A stretch of 64,000 bases of DNA from JBGAQP01 sp044220635 (lineage in GTDB: Bacteria > Pseudomonadota > Gammaproteobacteria > Burkholderiales > Usitatibacteraceae): positions 1 to 64,000 of the forward strand of contig JBGAQP010000015.1 in assembly GCA_044220635.1 (NCBI GenBank), read 5' to 3'. Shown here piece after piece: positions 1 to 7,472 of this stretch. Both the position numbers and the translations under genes were made by a program. The stretch's first letter is position 1. Each line of letters starts with the position of its first letter. The notes under the pieces are model-generated. The model was not told the origin of the DNA, ran no database searches, and saw nothing but the letters and a program-made list of their open reading frames with translations.

Positions 1-85
1 GGCGGTGGTGGCGGCTAGACGGCAAGCCGCGGCGCCAGTGCGGCCCGCGACGCCATGGAACGCGGACATTCCTTCGCTCGGCAAA

Positions 86-121
86 CGATGCATTGCCGTG
101 CGATCCCCAGGTGATGCATCG
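86..121. promoter_or_regulatory. 8-bp inverted repeat in the 5' leader of the repeat-protein gene
   Basis: CGATGCAT at 86-93 and its complement ATGCATCG at 114-121 are separated by 20 bases and lie just upstream of the candidate starts at 125, 131 and 143. The spacing would suit an operator or a leader hairpin. No cognate regulator can be named from sequence. Confidence 0.3.
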
Positions 122-142
122 AAGATGAAGATGGAGTTGACC

Positions 143-901
143 ATGAGAAAGCCCAGCAGACTCTTGACCGCGTTGCTCGTCTCGTCGGTGGCCGCGATGG
201 CCGTTGGCGGGCTCGCGCAGGCACAGACCCCCGATCGCGACCAGACACGCGACCAGGTTCGCGACCAGACTCGCGATCCGACGCGCGACGCGATCCAGGA
301 CCGCACGCGCGACCAGACTCGCGATCCGACGCGCGACGCGATCCAGGACCGCACGCGCGACCAGGTTCGCGACCAGACGCGTGATCCGACGCGCGATGTG
401 ATCCAGGACCGCACGCGCGACCAGACGCAGCTCCAGACGCGCGACCGGACGCGCGACCCGACCCAGGTCCCGTTACGCGACCCGACGCAAGTCCAGACGC
501 GGGAGCAGACGCGGGAGCAGACCCGCGACCGCGTCCCGACGAACCCGCAGCAGCCGGTGCAGCAGCAGACGCAACAGCAGGCGCACCAGCAGGCGCAGAC
601 GACTTCACAAGCGCAGGCTGGCCCGGGACCGGGGCCGGGGCCGGGACCCGCGGCAGGCGCCGGTGCCGGTCCGGGTGCCGGACCCGGCAGCGGAGCCGGG
701 GCCGGCAGCGCCGGCAGCGGAGCCGGTAGCGGCGGATCCGGTGGCGGCGGATCCGGCGGCGGCGGTTCCGGCGGTGGCGGATCCGGCGGCGGCAGCGGTG
801 GTGGCGGTTCCGGCGGCGGCGGCGGCGGTGGCGGTTCCGGCGGCGGCGGGGGCGGGGGCGGCTCGGGAGGCGGCGGCTCCGGAGGGGGCGGCGGCAACTG
901 A
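143..901 (+). CDS. Secreted low-complexity protein: Arg-Asp repeats, Gln-rich linker, Gly-Ser tail
   Basis: The product is about 252 aa. The start at 143 gives an ideal signal peptide (MRKPSRLLTALLVSSV...AQAQ); in-frame ATGs at 125 and 131 are alternatives. The mature part has three zones: residues about 30-130 with a four-residue RDxT periodicity carrying 16-residue repeats (RDQTRDPTRDAIQDRT), a Gln-rich stretch to about 165, then Gly-Pro-Ala followed by long GGGGS-like runs to the C terminus. No Cys, no enzyme fold and no membrane segment after the signal are visible. The alternating charge of the first zone and the flexible tail suggest an extracytoplasmic structural or binding protein, but the function is unknown. 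It has no operon partner; the next gene converges on it. Confidence 0.7.
   Translation: MRKPSRLLTALLVSSVAAMAVGGLAQAQTPDRDQTRDQVRDQTRDPTRDAIQDRTRDQTRDPTRDAIQDRTRDQVRDQTRDPTRDVIQDRTRDQTQLQTRDRTRDPTQVPLRDPTQVQTREQTREQTRDRVPTNPQQPVQQQTQQQAHQQAQTTSQAQAGPGPGPGPGPAAGAGAGPGAGPGSGAGAGSAGSGAGSGGSGGGGSGGGGSGGGGSGGGSGGGGSGGGGGGGGSGGGGGGGGSGGGGSGGGGGN
263..418 (+). repeat. 48-bp tandem repeat inside the coding sequence
   Basis: Two identical 48-bp units occupy 263-310 and 311-358. After a 12-base insertion a third, diverged unit lies at 371-418. The units are in frame and each encodes 16 residues. Perfect identity of the first two copies indicates recent duplication, so copy number may vary between strains. 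Confidence 0.85.
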
Positions 902-1045
902 GGCGCTCCGGGCATTCGCCGGTCGCGCGCGGTACGAGGCCGGAAATCCGCGCCGCTGCCTGGAAGGGGGCGGCCGCCGGACGACCGGCCTCGCCGCGTG
1001 GCGCGAGCGCGGGACGGCTTCGCCCCGCCCCCGTGCGGCGGGGAC

Positions 1046-1900
1046 TCAGGTTCCGGCCATCAGGTACGAAACGTCGCTCAGGTAGTCCCCGAGCTTCTCC
1101 TGCACGGAGCGGCGCTGCTCGGGCGTGAGCGTCGCGTCGAGCCGCGCGAGCATCGCGATCACCGCCGTGTCGCGTTCGCGCAGCTTCGCGGCGTAATCGG
1201 GGCGGCGCCAGCGGTCCCGCTCGAGGAGGAGCCGGCGAAGCGCCGCCTCCGCCTGCGGGGGCGTGGGGCGCGCGCGCACGAGCGCGACGAACTCGGTCTG
1301 CCGGTAGCGCCGGTCGCCGAGGCGCTCCTCGGTGAGGTCGGGCAGCCCCGCGAGGCCCTCCGCGACGAGGGCGCGCTGCGCGGGCGTGAGGCGCCCGGTC
1401 CAGTCGCCGATGAACTCGAGGAAGCGCTTCGCGCGGCGCTCGCGGCGCTCGGCGGGCGTGCCCTTGAGCGAGTCCTTCACGATCTTCTCGTTCTGCTCGG
1501 CGAACTTCGCCTCGAGGCGCTCGGCCTGCCCGGGGTCGAGCTGTGAGACGAACTCGGCCATGTCGGGCAGCAGGTGCGCGACGGCGCGCTCGTAGTAGCC
1601 CTGCAGGCCCGCATGGATCCGGCGCAGCTCCGCCTCCGTGAGCCCCTCGCCCGCGCTGCGGATCGCCGACTGCAGGAAGCGCTGGTACTCGGGGAGCTCG
1701 GCCGCGCGGTGCCAGGCCATCGCGCGGGCGAGGCGCCCGTGCGTCCACTCCTTCTGCACCGGCGTGAGGTCGACGTAGTCGTCGAGGTACCAGGCGAGGA
1801 TCGGCGTCGCGTTGACGTAGGCGACGCGCGAGAGGCTGCACGCGCCGGCGAGCAGCGCGGCCGCGGCGAGCAGGAGGATCCGGGCGGCGCGCGCTCTCAC
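1046..1900 (-). CDS. DUF6279-type lipoprotein
   Basis: A 284-aa envelope lipoprotein. The GTG start at 1900 overlaps the stop of the upstream SDR gene (GTGA), which suggests translational coupling. An N-terminal signal ends in a lipobox (LLAGAC at about residues 15-20). It is followed by the WYLDDYVDLTP signature and a helical repeat region rich in Arg, Glu and Leu, which I recognise as the DUF6279 family. The family has no established function; anchoring to the periplasmic face of a membrane is inferred from the lipobox. Length is normal for the family. Confidence 0.8.
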   Translation of the reverse strand: MRARAARILLLAAAALLAGACSLSRVAYVNATPILAWYLDDYVDLTPVQKEWTHGRLARAMAWHRAAELPEYQRFLQSAIRSAGEGLTEAELRRIHAGLQGYYERAVAHLLPDMAEFVSQLDPGQAERLEAKFAEQNEKIVKDSLKGTPAERRERRAKRFLEFIGDWTGRLTPAQRALVAEGLAGLPDLTEERLGDRRYRQTEFVALVRARPTPPQAEAALRRLLLERDRWRRPDYAAKLRERDTAVIAMLARLDATLTPEQRRSVQEKLGDYLSDVSYLMAGT

Positions 1901-2616
1901 CAGGGGATGGGCTTGCGGTCGCGGAAGAACTGGCCCGTGGGCCCGTTGGTGGGCAGCAGGCACAGCCACACGGCGGTGTCCGCGCCCTGCTCGACGCTGC
2001 GCGGCGCCTCCTCGCCCCCCATGGCCGTGCGCACCCAGCCCGGGCTCATCGAGTTCACGAGGATCCCCGAGCCCTCGACCTCGGCGGCGAGCGTGCGCGT
2101 GAGGGCGTTGAGCGCCGCCTTCGAGACGCGGTAGGCGGGGCTGCCCTCGCGCATCTGGTGCAGCTGCCCGAGGCCGCTCGAGATGTTCACCACGCGGCCG
2201 TAGCCGAGCTTGCGCATCGCCGGGACCACCTCTCGGCACATGCGCACCGCGCCGAAGAGGTTCGTCTCGAAGGTCTCGCGCCAGACCGCGGTGGGCGTGT
2301 CCACGACCTTCGCGTCCCTCGCCTCGGGGTAGACGCCCGCGTTGTTCACGAGGATCGCCGGCGCCCCGTGCTCCTTCTCCACGTGGGCGAGGAAGCGGCG
2401 CACGCTCCTCGTGTCGTTCACGTCGAGCGGGTGGCTCGCGACGTTGCCCGCGTGCCGGCCCAGGCCGCGGCGAAGCTCGGCCGCCGCGCGCTCGCCCTTG
2501 GCGGGGTCGCGCGCGCCGATCACCACGAGCACGTCCTCCTCGGCGAGACGGCGCGCGATCTCGCGGCCGAGCCCTCGGTTGCCACCGGTCACGATGGCGG
2601 TCTTCCTGGCTGCCAT
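1897..2616 (-). CDS. Short-chain dehydrogenase/reductase
   Basis: A 239-aa classical SDR that should oxidise or reduce a small carbonyl/alcohol substrate with NAD(P)H. It shows the cofactor glycine motif TGGNRGLG at residues 10-17, NNAG near 92, the Ser of NISSG near 145 and the catalytic pair YRVSK near 160. The start at 2616 is preceded by GGAAGGAGA, a strong ribosome binding site. It is the first gene of a two-gene operon with the DUF6279 lipoprotein, to which it is coupled by a 4-base overlap. The substrate cannot be deduced. Confidence 0.88.
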   Translation of the reverse strand: MAARKTAIVTGGNRGLGREIARRLAEEDVLVVIGARDPAKGERAAAELRRGLGRHAGNVASHPLDVNDTRSVRRFLAHVEKEHGAPAILVNNAGVYPEARDAKVVDTPTAVWRETFETNLFGAVRMCREVVPAMRKLGYGRVVNISSGLGQLHQMREGSPAYRVSKAALNALTRTLAAEVEGSGILVNSMSPGWVRTAMGGEEAPRSVEQGADTAVWLCLLPTNGPTGQFFRDRKPIPW

Positions 2617-2665
2617 TTGTCTCCTTCCGGCGACGCCCCGGGACGGGGCGCCCTCAGCGGGCTGA

Positions 2666-2671
2666 TATATT
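2666..2671 (+). promoter_or_regulatory. Possible -10 element upstream of the DUF6505-like gene
   Basis: TATATT is the only AT-rich hexamer in the 87-base gap between two divergent genes and lies 32 bases upstream of the start at 2704. No good -35 is visible, so this is only a candidate. Confidence 0.3.
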
Positions 2672-2703
2672 AGCGGCACTGCGCCCCCTCCACGACGAAA
2701 CCG

Positions 2704-3171
2704 ATGCCGAAACTGCTGCGCGCGGTGCGCCTCGACGATTCCGACGAGAGCGTCTTTCGCTCGACGGGCGCGGCGCGCGACGGCGAATGGGTGGTCACCG
2801 GCGGCTACGCCGCCTGCGATTTCGCGCGCTCGCCGCGCTGCGACCCGCCCTGCCACTGCGAGTCCTCCTTCGTCGCGCTCGCCTCGCGCTCACGCTGCAC
2901 GATCGCCGAAGTCGTGGAAGTGCCCGAGACGGCGATCGAGGAGCAGGTCGACGCGCTCGCCTGGTTCCTGCTGAAGGGCTGGGGCGCGCCATCCTGGGAG
3001 GCCGCGCGCGCCGTCGCCGAGGAGGAGATCCGGCACACCGCGGAGGTCTGCGAGGCGCTCGCGCCGGAGCTCTGGATCACGGTGAAGCGCGAGCCGCGCG
3101 CCGACGGCTCGGCGATCGACGAGCAGTATTCGGTTTATGATCGCCTCCTCATCGGGGCGCACCGGCTCTGA
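2704..3171 (+). CDS. Small cytoplasmic protein resembling DUF6505
   Basis: A 155-aa protein without signal peptide or membrane segment. The start MPKLLRAVRLDDSDESVF and the later block with WGAP and AAEEE-like helices resemble what I know of DUF6505 proteins; this match is from memory and moderate. A Cys-rich segment (CDPPCHCESS, about residues 45-54) could bind a metal but is not obviously conserved. It is followed after 19 bases by a small membrane protein and may be cotranscribed with it. Function unknown. Confidence 0.7.
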   Translation: MPKLLRAVRLDDSDESVFRSTGAARDGEWVVTGGYAACDFARSPRCDPPCHCESSFVALASRSRCTIAEVVEVPETAIEEQVDALAWFLLKGWGAPSWEAARAVAEEEIRHTAEVCEALAPELWITVKREPRADGSAIDEQYSVYDRLLIGAHRL

Positions 3172-3190
3172 GCCCCCAAGGGAGAACGCC

Positions 3191-3463
3191 ATGAGCGAGA
3201 ACGCGGGACCCGCATCCCCCTCGGGCGACGACGCCCAGCGCGAGATGGAGCGGCGCGCGCTCAAGAACGTCCGCGGACTCGTGGACCGGATCGAGGCCGA
3301 CGAGCGGACCCACCGCAAGTCGCAGAAGTGGCTCGTGATCGCCCTCGCCCTCGTGGTGGCCGCGCTCGCGGGCGTCGCTTCCTGGAGCCTGTCGCGCTCG
3401 AAGGCCGAGCGCCCCGCCGCCGAGATCGTCGTCCCGCCTCCGGCCAAGGCGAACGCGAAGTAG
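3191..3463 (+). CDS. Small single-pass membrane protein
   Basis: A 90-aa protein starting at ATG 3191 after GGGAGAACGCC. Residues 1-50 are charged and probably helical (MERRALKNVRGLVDRIEADERTHRKSQK), one transmembrane helix follows at about 53-72, and a short Pro/Ala tail ends the protein. Position and orientation suggest an N-in anchor with a small periplasmic tail. I do not recognise a family. It lies between the DUF6505-like gene and a GST gene, all in the same direction. Confidence 0.65.
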   Translation: MSENAGPASPSGDDAQREMERRALKNVRGLVDRIEADERTHRKSQKWLVIALALVVAALAGVASWSLSRSKAERPAAEIVVPPPAKANAK

Positions 3464-3507
3464 CCCCGCGCGCCGGGGCCGGGCCGGCGTCGCGAAGGGG
3501 AAGGTCC

Positions 3508-4128
3508 GTGCTGAGAATCTGGGGCAGGCTCTCGTCGGTCAACGTGCAGAAGGTCGTCTGGTGCGCCGACGAGCTCGGGCTCGAATGCGAGCGGATCGAC
3601 GCGGGCGGGACTTTCGGCGTGGTCTCCACGCCGGAGTTCCTCGCGATGAACCCCAACGGCCTCGTGCCCGTCATCGACGACGACGGCTTCGTTCTCTACG
3701 AGTCGAACGCGATCGTGCGCTACCTCGCGGCCTCGCGCGGGCCCACGCCACTGTGGCCCGGGGACCCGCGCGAGCGCGCCGACGCCGACCGCTGGATGGA
3801 GTGGCAGTCGACCGCCTACACGCCGGCGATGGTCCAGGCCTTCCTGCAGCTCGTGCGCACGAGTGCGGACAAACGCGACGCCCAGGCGGTCGAAGCCTCG
3901 CGCGTGCGGACCGAGAAGCTCGCGGCGATCCTCGACCGGCACCTCGCCGGCCGGGACTACCTCACGGGCCGCGCGTTCACCGTCGCCGACATCGTGGCCG
4001 GTTGCGCCACGCACCGCTGGCTGAACCTGCCGCTCGAGCGCGAGTCGCGCCCGAACCTCGAGCGCTGGTACGCGACGCTCAGGTCGCGGCCGGGTTCGTC
4101 GCGGGTGCTTTCGCTTCCCGTGGGCTGA
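3508..4128 (+). CDS. Glutathione S-transferase family protein
   Basis: A 206-aa cytosolic GST. The GTG start at 3508 follows AAGGGGAAGG at a suitable distance and gives the expected N-terminal thioredoxin fold (VLRIWGRLSSVNVQKVVW). The glutathione-binding turn NPNGLVPVI and the ESNAIVRYLA segment lie at about residues 50-75, and the helical C-terminal domain has the ...LTGRAFTVADI N-capping box. The Ser in SSVNVQK is the probable catalytic position. Substrate unknown. Its last 50 bases overlap the 3' end of the convergent membrane-protein gene. Confidence 0.85.
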   Translation: MLRIWGRLSSVNVQKVVWCADELGLECERIDAGGTFGVVSTPEFLAMNPNGLVPVIDDDGFVLYESNAIVRYLAASRGPTPLWPGDPRERADADRWMEWQSTAYTPAMVQAFLQLVRTSADKRDAQAVEASRVRTEKLAAILDRHLAGRDYLTGRAFTVADIVAGCATHRWLNLPLERESRPNLERWYATLRSRPGSSRVLSLPVG

Positions 4129-4543
4129 GGCCGGCGCGCTCGCCGGTCGCGCGCCCGAGGGCCGCGAGGCCCAGGACCGCCCCCGCGGGCAGCGCCACGA
4201 GCGGGGCGAGCACCAGGGGGAAGGCGGCGAGCGCGGCGAGCGGCTCGCCCGGCCGCCCCCACGCGAGCGCGACGGCGATCGCGAGGGCGAGCGCCGCGAG
4301 GGAACTCACGGCGGCCAGGCGCGAAGCGGGCCACGCGGCGAGCGTGGCGCGCACCCTGGCGTCGAGGCGCGCGGTCGCCAGCGCGAACGCGGTGGCGAAG
4401 AGCGCGAGCGCGGCGAATTCGCCGGAGTCGAGGCGCGCGAAGGCGCCCGCCGCCCCGGCGAGGGCGACGGTGAGCGACCAGAGGGAGAGCGCCGCGGCGA
4501 GCGTGCGCCGCGTGTCTTCGGCGATCGTGTCCTTGCGGTCCAT
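4079..4543 (-). CDS. Multi-pass inner-membrane protein of unknown family
   Basis: About 154 aa. The ATG at 4543 is preceded by AAAGGACTCCGCC. After a charged N-terminal segment (MDRKDTIAEDTRRT) there are four hydrophobic Ala/Leu-rich helices at about residues 17-35, 43-60, 72-95 and 103-130, and a basic C terminus. No motif identifies a family. It lies 41 bases downstream of the alpha/beta hydrolase and TetR genes in the same direction and may be the third gene of that operon. The gene's last 50 bases overlap the convergent GST. Confidence 0.65.
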   Translation of the reverse strand: MDRKDTIAEDTRRTLAAALSLWSLTVALAGAAGAFARLDSGEFAALALFATAFALATARLDARVRATLAAWPASRLAAVSSLAALALAIAVALAWGRPGEPLAALAAFPLVLAPLVALPAGAVLGLAALGRATGERAGLSPREAKAPATNPAAT

Positions 4544-4584
4544 GGCGGAGTCCTTTCTCGAAGCGCGGTGGGAGGGCGCGCCGG

Positions 4585-5538
4585 CTAGAGCAGCGGCGCG
4601 GGGCCGGGGAACGCCGACCATTCGTCGTGGGCGGGAGGCGGGGCGAAGACGACCTCGCCCGCGAGGAAAACGATCGCGTCGCGCACGACCCCGGGATCGC
4701 GCACGATCGCCCGGTGGCCGAGCCCGTTCGTGGAGAGGAAGCGCGCGCCGGGCCAGGCGCGAGCGATCGCGAGCCCGCTCGCCGCGCCGACCTCGCGGTC
4801 GTGCGCGTCGTGCACCACGAGCGCGGGAGCGCGGATCGAGGCGACCGACTGGGGCAGCTCGTAGCGCTGCCAGGCGACGCCGAGCGAGCGCTCGATGCGC
4901 TCCTGCATCCCGCGGCGGATCGCCTCGGGGATGCCGATCGCGCGGGCGAAGAGGCCCGAGTAGCGCTCGATGGAGTGCGGCGGGGCGATGAGAACGGCGC
5001 GTGTCGTGCGCGCGCTGCGGTTGAGCCAGGCGCCGATCGCCGCCGCCCCGAGCGAGTGCCCGATGGCGCCGGCCACCGGGATGCCGCGCGACTCCAGGTC
5101 GGCGGCCACCGCGGCGAGCGCGCGCTCGAAATGCACGAGCGACGATTCGTGCCCCTCGCTCAGGCCGTGGGCGGGATGGTCGAAGAGCACCGCCTGCCAG
5201 CCCGCGTCCACGATCGGCCCGACGAAGGCGCGCAGCTGCGCGCCCCGGCCGCCCCAGCCGTGGGACAGGACGACCGCGGGCCGGTCCCCGGGCCCGAAGC
5301 TCCAGGCCGCGACGCGGCCCGCGGGCGTGGCGACCGCGAAACCCCGCCCGGTGGCGAGCGCGCGCTTCTCGCGGTCCGAATGGGGGATGCGCGGCGGCGA
5401 GAGGAAGCGGCGCGCCGCCGCCTCGAGGGCGGATTCGGGAGCGAGCGCGGCCGCGAGGGCGAACCGCGCCCGCGTCCAGCCGAGGGCGACAGCGGAACGA
5501 ACGATCGTGCTATTCATGGGCGATGGGAGAGCGTGCAT
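4585..5538 (-). CDS. Alpha/beta hydrolase
   Basis: A 317-aa serine hydrolase, probably acting on esters or similar small substrates. Visible are the oxyanion motif LSHGWGGRG near residue 90, the nucleophile elbow GHSLGAA near 162-168, the acid in VVHDAHDREV near 245 and the catalytic His in GLGHRAIV near 275. The start at 5538 is chosen because GGAGG precedes it; ATG 5517 is an alternative. A hydrophobic N-terminal stretch at about 8-35 could be an amphipathic or membrane-associated segment. It is 24 bases downstream of the tetR gene and is probably its regulatory target. Confidence 0.85.
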   Translation of the reverse strand: MHALPSPMNSTIVRSAVALGWTRARFALAAALAPESALEAAARRFLSPPRIPHSDREKRALATGRGFAVATPAGRVAAWSFGPGDRPAVVLSHGWGGRGAQLRAFVGPIVDAGWQAVLFDHPAHGLSEGHESSLVHFERALAAVAADLESRGIPVAGAIGHSLGAAAIGAWLNRSARTTRAVLIAPPHSIERYSGLFARAIGIPEAIRRGMQERIERSLGVAWQRYELPQSVASIRAPALVVHDAHDREVGAASGLAIARAWPGARFLSTNGLGHRAIVRDPGVVRDAIVFLAGEVVFAPPPAHDEWSAFPGPAPLL

Positions 5539-5562
5539 GCGCGGGTCCTCCGGGACGGGGGG

Positions 5563-6222
5563 TCAGCGGCGCGGGGCCGCGGGGGAACGGGGTGCGGCCG
5601 CCGGGGCCGCGACGGGCGATTGGTCGCGCACGAGCCGCTCGAACGCGGCGAGCGCGCGGCGGCGGGCCTCACCGGCGCCGAGCATGAGCTCGGCGCGGTG
5701 GAGCGCGAGGATGATGCCGAGAAACTCGAAAGCCACCTGGCCCGCGTCGGTGCCGGGGGCGAACTCGCCCGAATCGATGGCCATCTGGACCGCCTTGGCG
5801 AGCTCGCGGCCGAGCAGGCGCTGGCGCTCCACGACCGCCTCGCGCATCGGCCCGGGCTGGTGGGCGTATTCCTGGGTGGCGGCGTCGATCGGGCAGCCGC
5901 CGGGCAGGCTCGCGCGCTCGGTCCAGCCGATCCAGCCCTCGAAGAGCGCGCGCAGGCGCCGGAGGCCCCGGGGCGCCTTGAGCGCGGGCAGGAAGACCGC
6001 CTCCGTGAAGCGCCGCGCCGCCTCGTCGAGGGCGGCGATCTGCAGCTCCTGCTTCGAGCCGAAATGGGCGAAGAGCCCGCTCTTCGACAGGCCCGTGCGC
6101 TCGGCGAGCGTGCCGATGGTGAGCGACTCGAAACCCGACTCGCTCGCCTGCTGCACGGCGGAGGCGAGGATCTGGGCGCGGGTCTCTTCACCCTTGGTCA
6201 GGCGGAGTGCGGTCGGGGACAT
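5563..6222 (-). CDS. TetR family transcriptional regulator
   Basis: A 219-aa repressor. The helix-turn-helix domain occupies residues about 12-58 (ILASAVQQASESGFESLTIGTLAERTGLSKSGLFAHFGSK), followed by a ligand-binding helical domain that contains GGCPIDAATQE, a pattern common in TetR proteins with Cys near the ligand pocket. The C-terminal 20 residues are Ala-Pro-Arg rich. The likely operator is the GAACGACCGTTC dyad upstream, between this gene and the divergent LysR gene. It heads the operon with the alpha/beta hydrolase. Confidence 0.9.
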   Translation of the reverse strand: MSPTALRLTKGEETRAQILASAVQQASESGFESLTIGTLAERTGLSKSGLFAHFGSKQELQIAALDEAARRFTEAVFLPALKAPRGLRRLRALFEGWIGWTERASLPGGCPIDAATQEYAHQPGPMREAVVERQRLLGRELAKAVQMAIDSGEFAPGTDAGQVAFEFLGIILALHRAELMLGAGEARRRALAAFERLVRDQSPVAAPAAAPRSPAAPRR

Positions 6223-6235
6223 GGCGCGAATAATA

Positions 6236-6247
6236 GAACGACCGTTC
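6236..6247. promoter_or_regulatory. Candidate TetR operator
   Basis: GAACGACCGTTC is an inverted repeat (GAACG/CGTTC with a 2-base centre) 14 bases upstream of the tetR start. It lies in an AT-rich pocket (ATAATAGAACG) that probably contains the minus-strand promoter. The position fits autorepression and possibly effects on the divergent LysR gene. Confidence 0.45.
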
Positions 6248-6336
6248 GTACCATGTCAAGCCCCCCCCCTCACGGACCCCGGGCCGCCCCGACGCCATCG
6301 CCGCCGCCCATGGCGCGCCGCGGTACCATCGACGCC

Positions 6337-7239
6337 ATGGATCTGCGCCGCTACGACCTCAACCTGCTCGTCGTGCTCGACGCCCTGCTCGACGAGGCGA
6401 ACGTCACCCGCGCGGGCAAACGCCTCAACCTCACGCAGTCGGCCACGAGCGCCGCGCTCGAGCGCCTGCGCCACCAGTTCCGCGACCCGCTGCTCGTGCG
6501 CAGCGGCTCGCGCATGGAGCCCACCGCGCTCGCCGCGCGGCTGCGCGCCCCGCTGAAGGAGGCGCTGCACGCGGTCGCCGGGGCGATCGCCGCCCCCGCC
6601 CGATTCGACCCGCGGACCTCGGCGCTGCACGTGCGCCTGGGGCTTTCCGACTACGTGGGGCTGCTGCACCTGCCCCGGCTCTACCGCCGGCTCGCGCGCG
6701 CCGCCCCCGGCATCTCGCTCGAGGTGATCCCGAAATTCAAGGACGACGCCATCGCGCGCCTGGAAAGCGGCGAGATCGACCTCGCGACGACCGTCGATCC
6801 GCCCTCGCGCCCCGGCCTCTTCCGCGCCGAGCTGCTCCGGGAGGACTTCGCCTGCGTCCTGCGGCGGGGCCACCCCCTGCTCGCGGGCAAGCTCTCCCTC
6901 TCGCGCCTGCTCGAGTACCCCCACGTGGTGGTGACCGCCCACGGCGAGAGCGCGGCGATCACCGACCAGGCGCTCGCGATGCGCGGCCGGCGGCGGCGGA
7001 TCGCGGTCACGGTGCCCGTGTTCTCGAGCGCGTTCGCGATGCTGCGCGAGAACGACCTCGTGGCGATCCTGCCGCGGCGCATCGCGAGCCTGCAGGCGGC
7101 GAGCTTCGGCCTCGTGCTGCGCGACCCTCCGCTCGCGATCCCCGGCTACGCGCTCTCCCTCGTGTGGCACCTGCGCACCGACAACGACGCGGGGCACCGG
7201 TGGCTGCGCGAGCAGATCCTCGCGGTGGTGGCGGACTGA
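6337..7239 (+). CDS. LysR family transcriptional regulator
   Basis: A 300-aa LTTR of normal length. The winged helix lies at residues about 5-62 (YDLNLLVVLDALLDEANVTRAGKRLNLTQSATSAALERLR), and the co-inducer domain with LRLGLSDYVGLLHLPRLY-like first strand follows, similar to NodD/LeuO-like regulators. ATG 6337 is the first good start. It is divergent from the tetR operon. A LysR-type box (ATC-N9-GAT) overlaps its start codon (6328-6342), and a near copy follows its stop (7246-7260), which suggests autoregulation and a target downstream. Confidence 0.9.
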   Translation: MDLRRYDLNLLVVLDALLDEANVTRAGKRLNLTQSATSAALERLRHQFRDPLLVRSGSRMEPTALAARLRAPLKEALHAVAGAIAAPARFDPRTSALHVRLGLSDYVGLLHLPRLYRRLARAAPGISLEVIPKFKDDAIARLESGEIDLATTVDPPSRPGLFRAELLREDFACVLRRGHPLLAGKLSLSRLLEYPHVVVTAHGESAAITDQALAMRGRRRRIAVTVPVFSSAFAMLRENDLVAILPRRIASLQAASFGLVLRDPPLAIPGYALSLVWHLRTDNDAGHRWLREQILAVVAD

Positions 7240-7240
7240 A

Positions 7241-7265
7241 GGGCCATCGATGCCATCGATGGCCC
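7241..7265. promoter_or_regulatory. Perfect inverted repeat with LysR-type box directly after the LysR gene
   Basis: GGGCCATCGAT at 7241-7251 and ATCGATGGCCC at 7255-7265 form 11-bp arms with a 3-base loop. The inner part (7246-7260) reads ATC-N9-GAT, the pattern of many LysR-type sites, and matches 13 of 15 bases of the sequence over the lysR start codon. No T-run follows, so it is not a typical terminator. A TATGAA hexamer at 7276-7281 follows at promoter distance. Confidence 0.45.
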
Positions 7266-7287
7266 CCATGCAGAATATGAATTGGAC

Positions 7288-7472
7288 GGATGGGGAGGGC
7301 GGCGCCTAGGATGGCCTCACGCATCCCCGCGGGGCCGGGAAGTCTCCGGCGCCGCCCAGGCGGCCCCGCGCATCCGGCCGCCCGCGCCAGGGGATCGCGA
7401 ATTCCCGCGGCGCGCCAGCGCGCACCGCCCGAATGCGTGGAGGTCAGGGCCCCGAAAGGGGCCCTTTTTTTT
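7288..7472 (+). ncRNA. Possible small structured RNA ending in an intrinsic terminator
   Basis: This is inference. A -10-like TATGAA at 7276-7281 sits downstream of the LysR-type box, and a textbook terminator ends at 7472. The space between contains no closed short reading frame in the two frames I checked. It holds a perfect 10-bp stem (7297-7306 with 7348-7357) and a CACGCAT/ATGCGTG pair (7318-7324 with 7432-7438). It could equally be the lysR 3' untranslated region. Confidence 0.3.

Noticed and set aside
263..418. Tandem repeats as a CRISPR array
   Set aside because: The units are directly adjacent without spacers, keep the reading frame and encode regular protein repeats.
902..1045. Gap between the Gly-Ser protein gene and the DUF6279 gene
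   Set aside because: I see no terminator with T-run, no small gene and no clear promoter in it.
4627..6336. Long plus-strand extension upstream of the LysR gene
   Set aside because: It runs antisense to the well-supported hydrolase and TetR genes and has no domain. LysR homology begins only at 6337.
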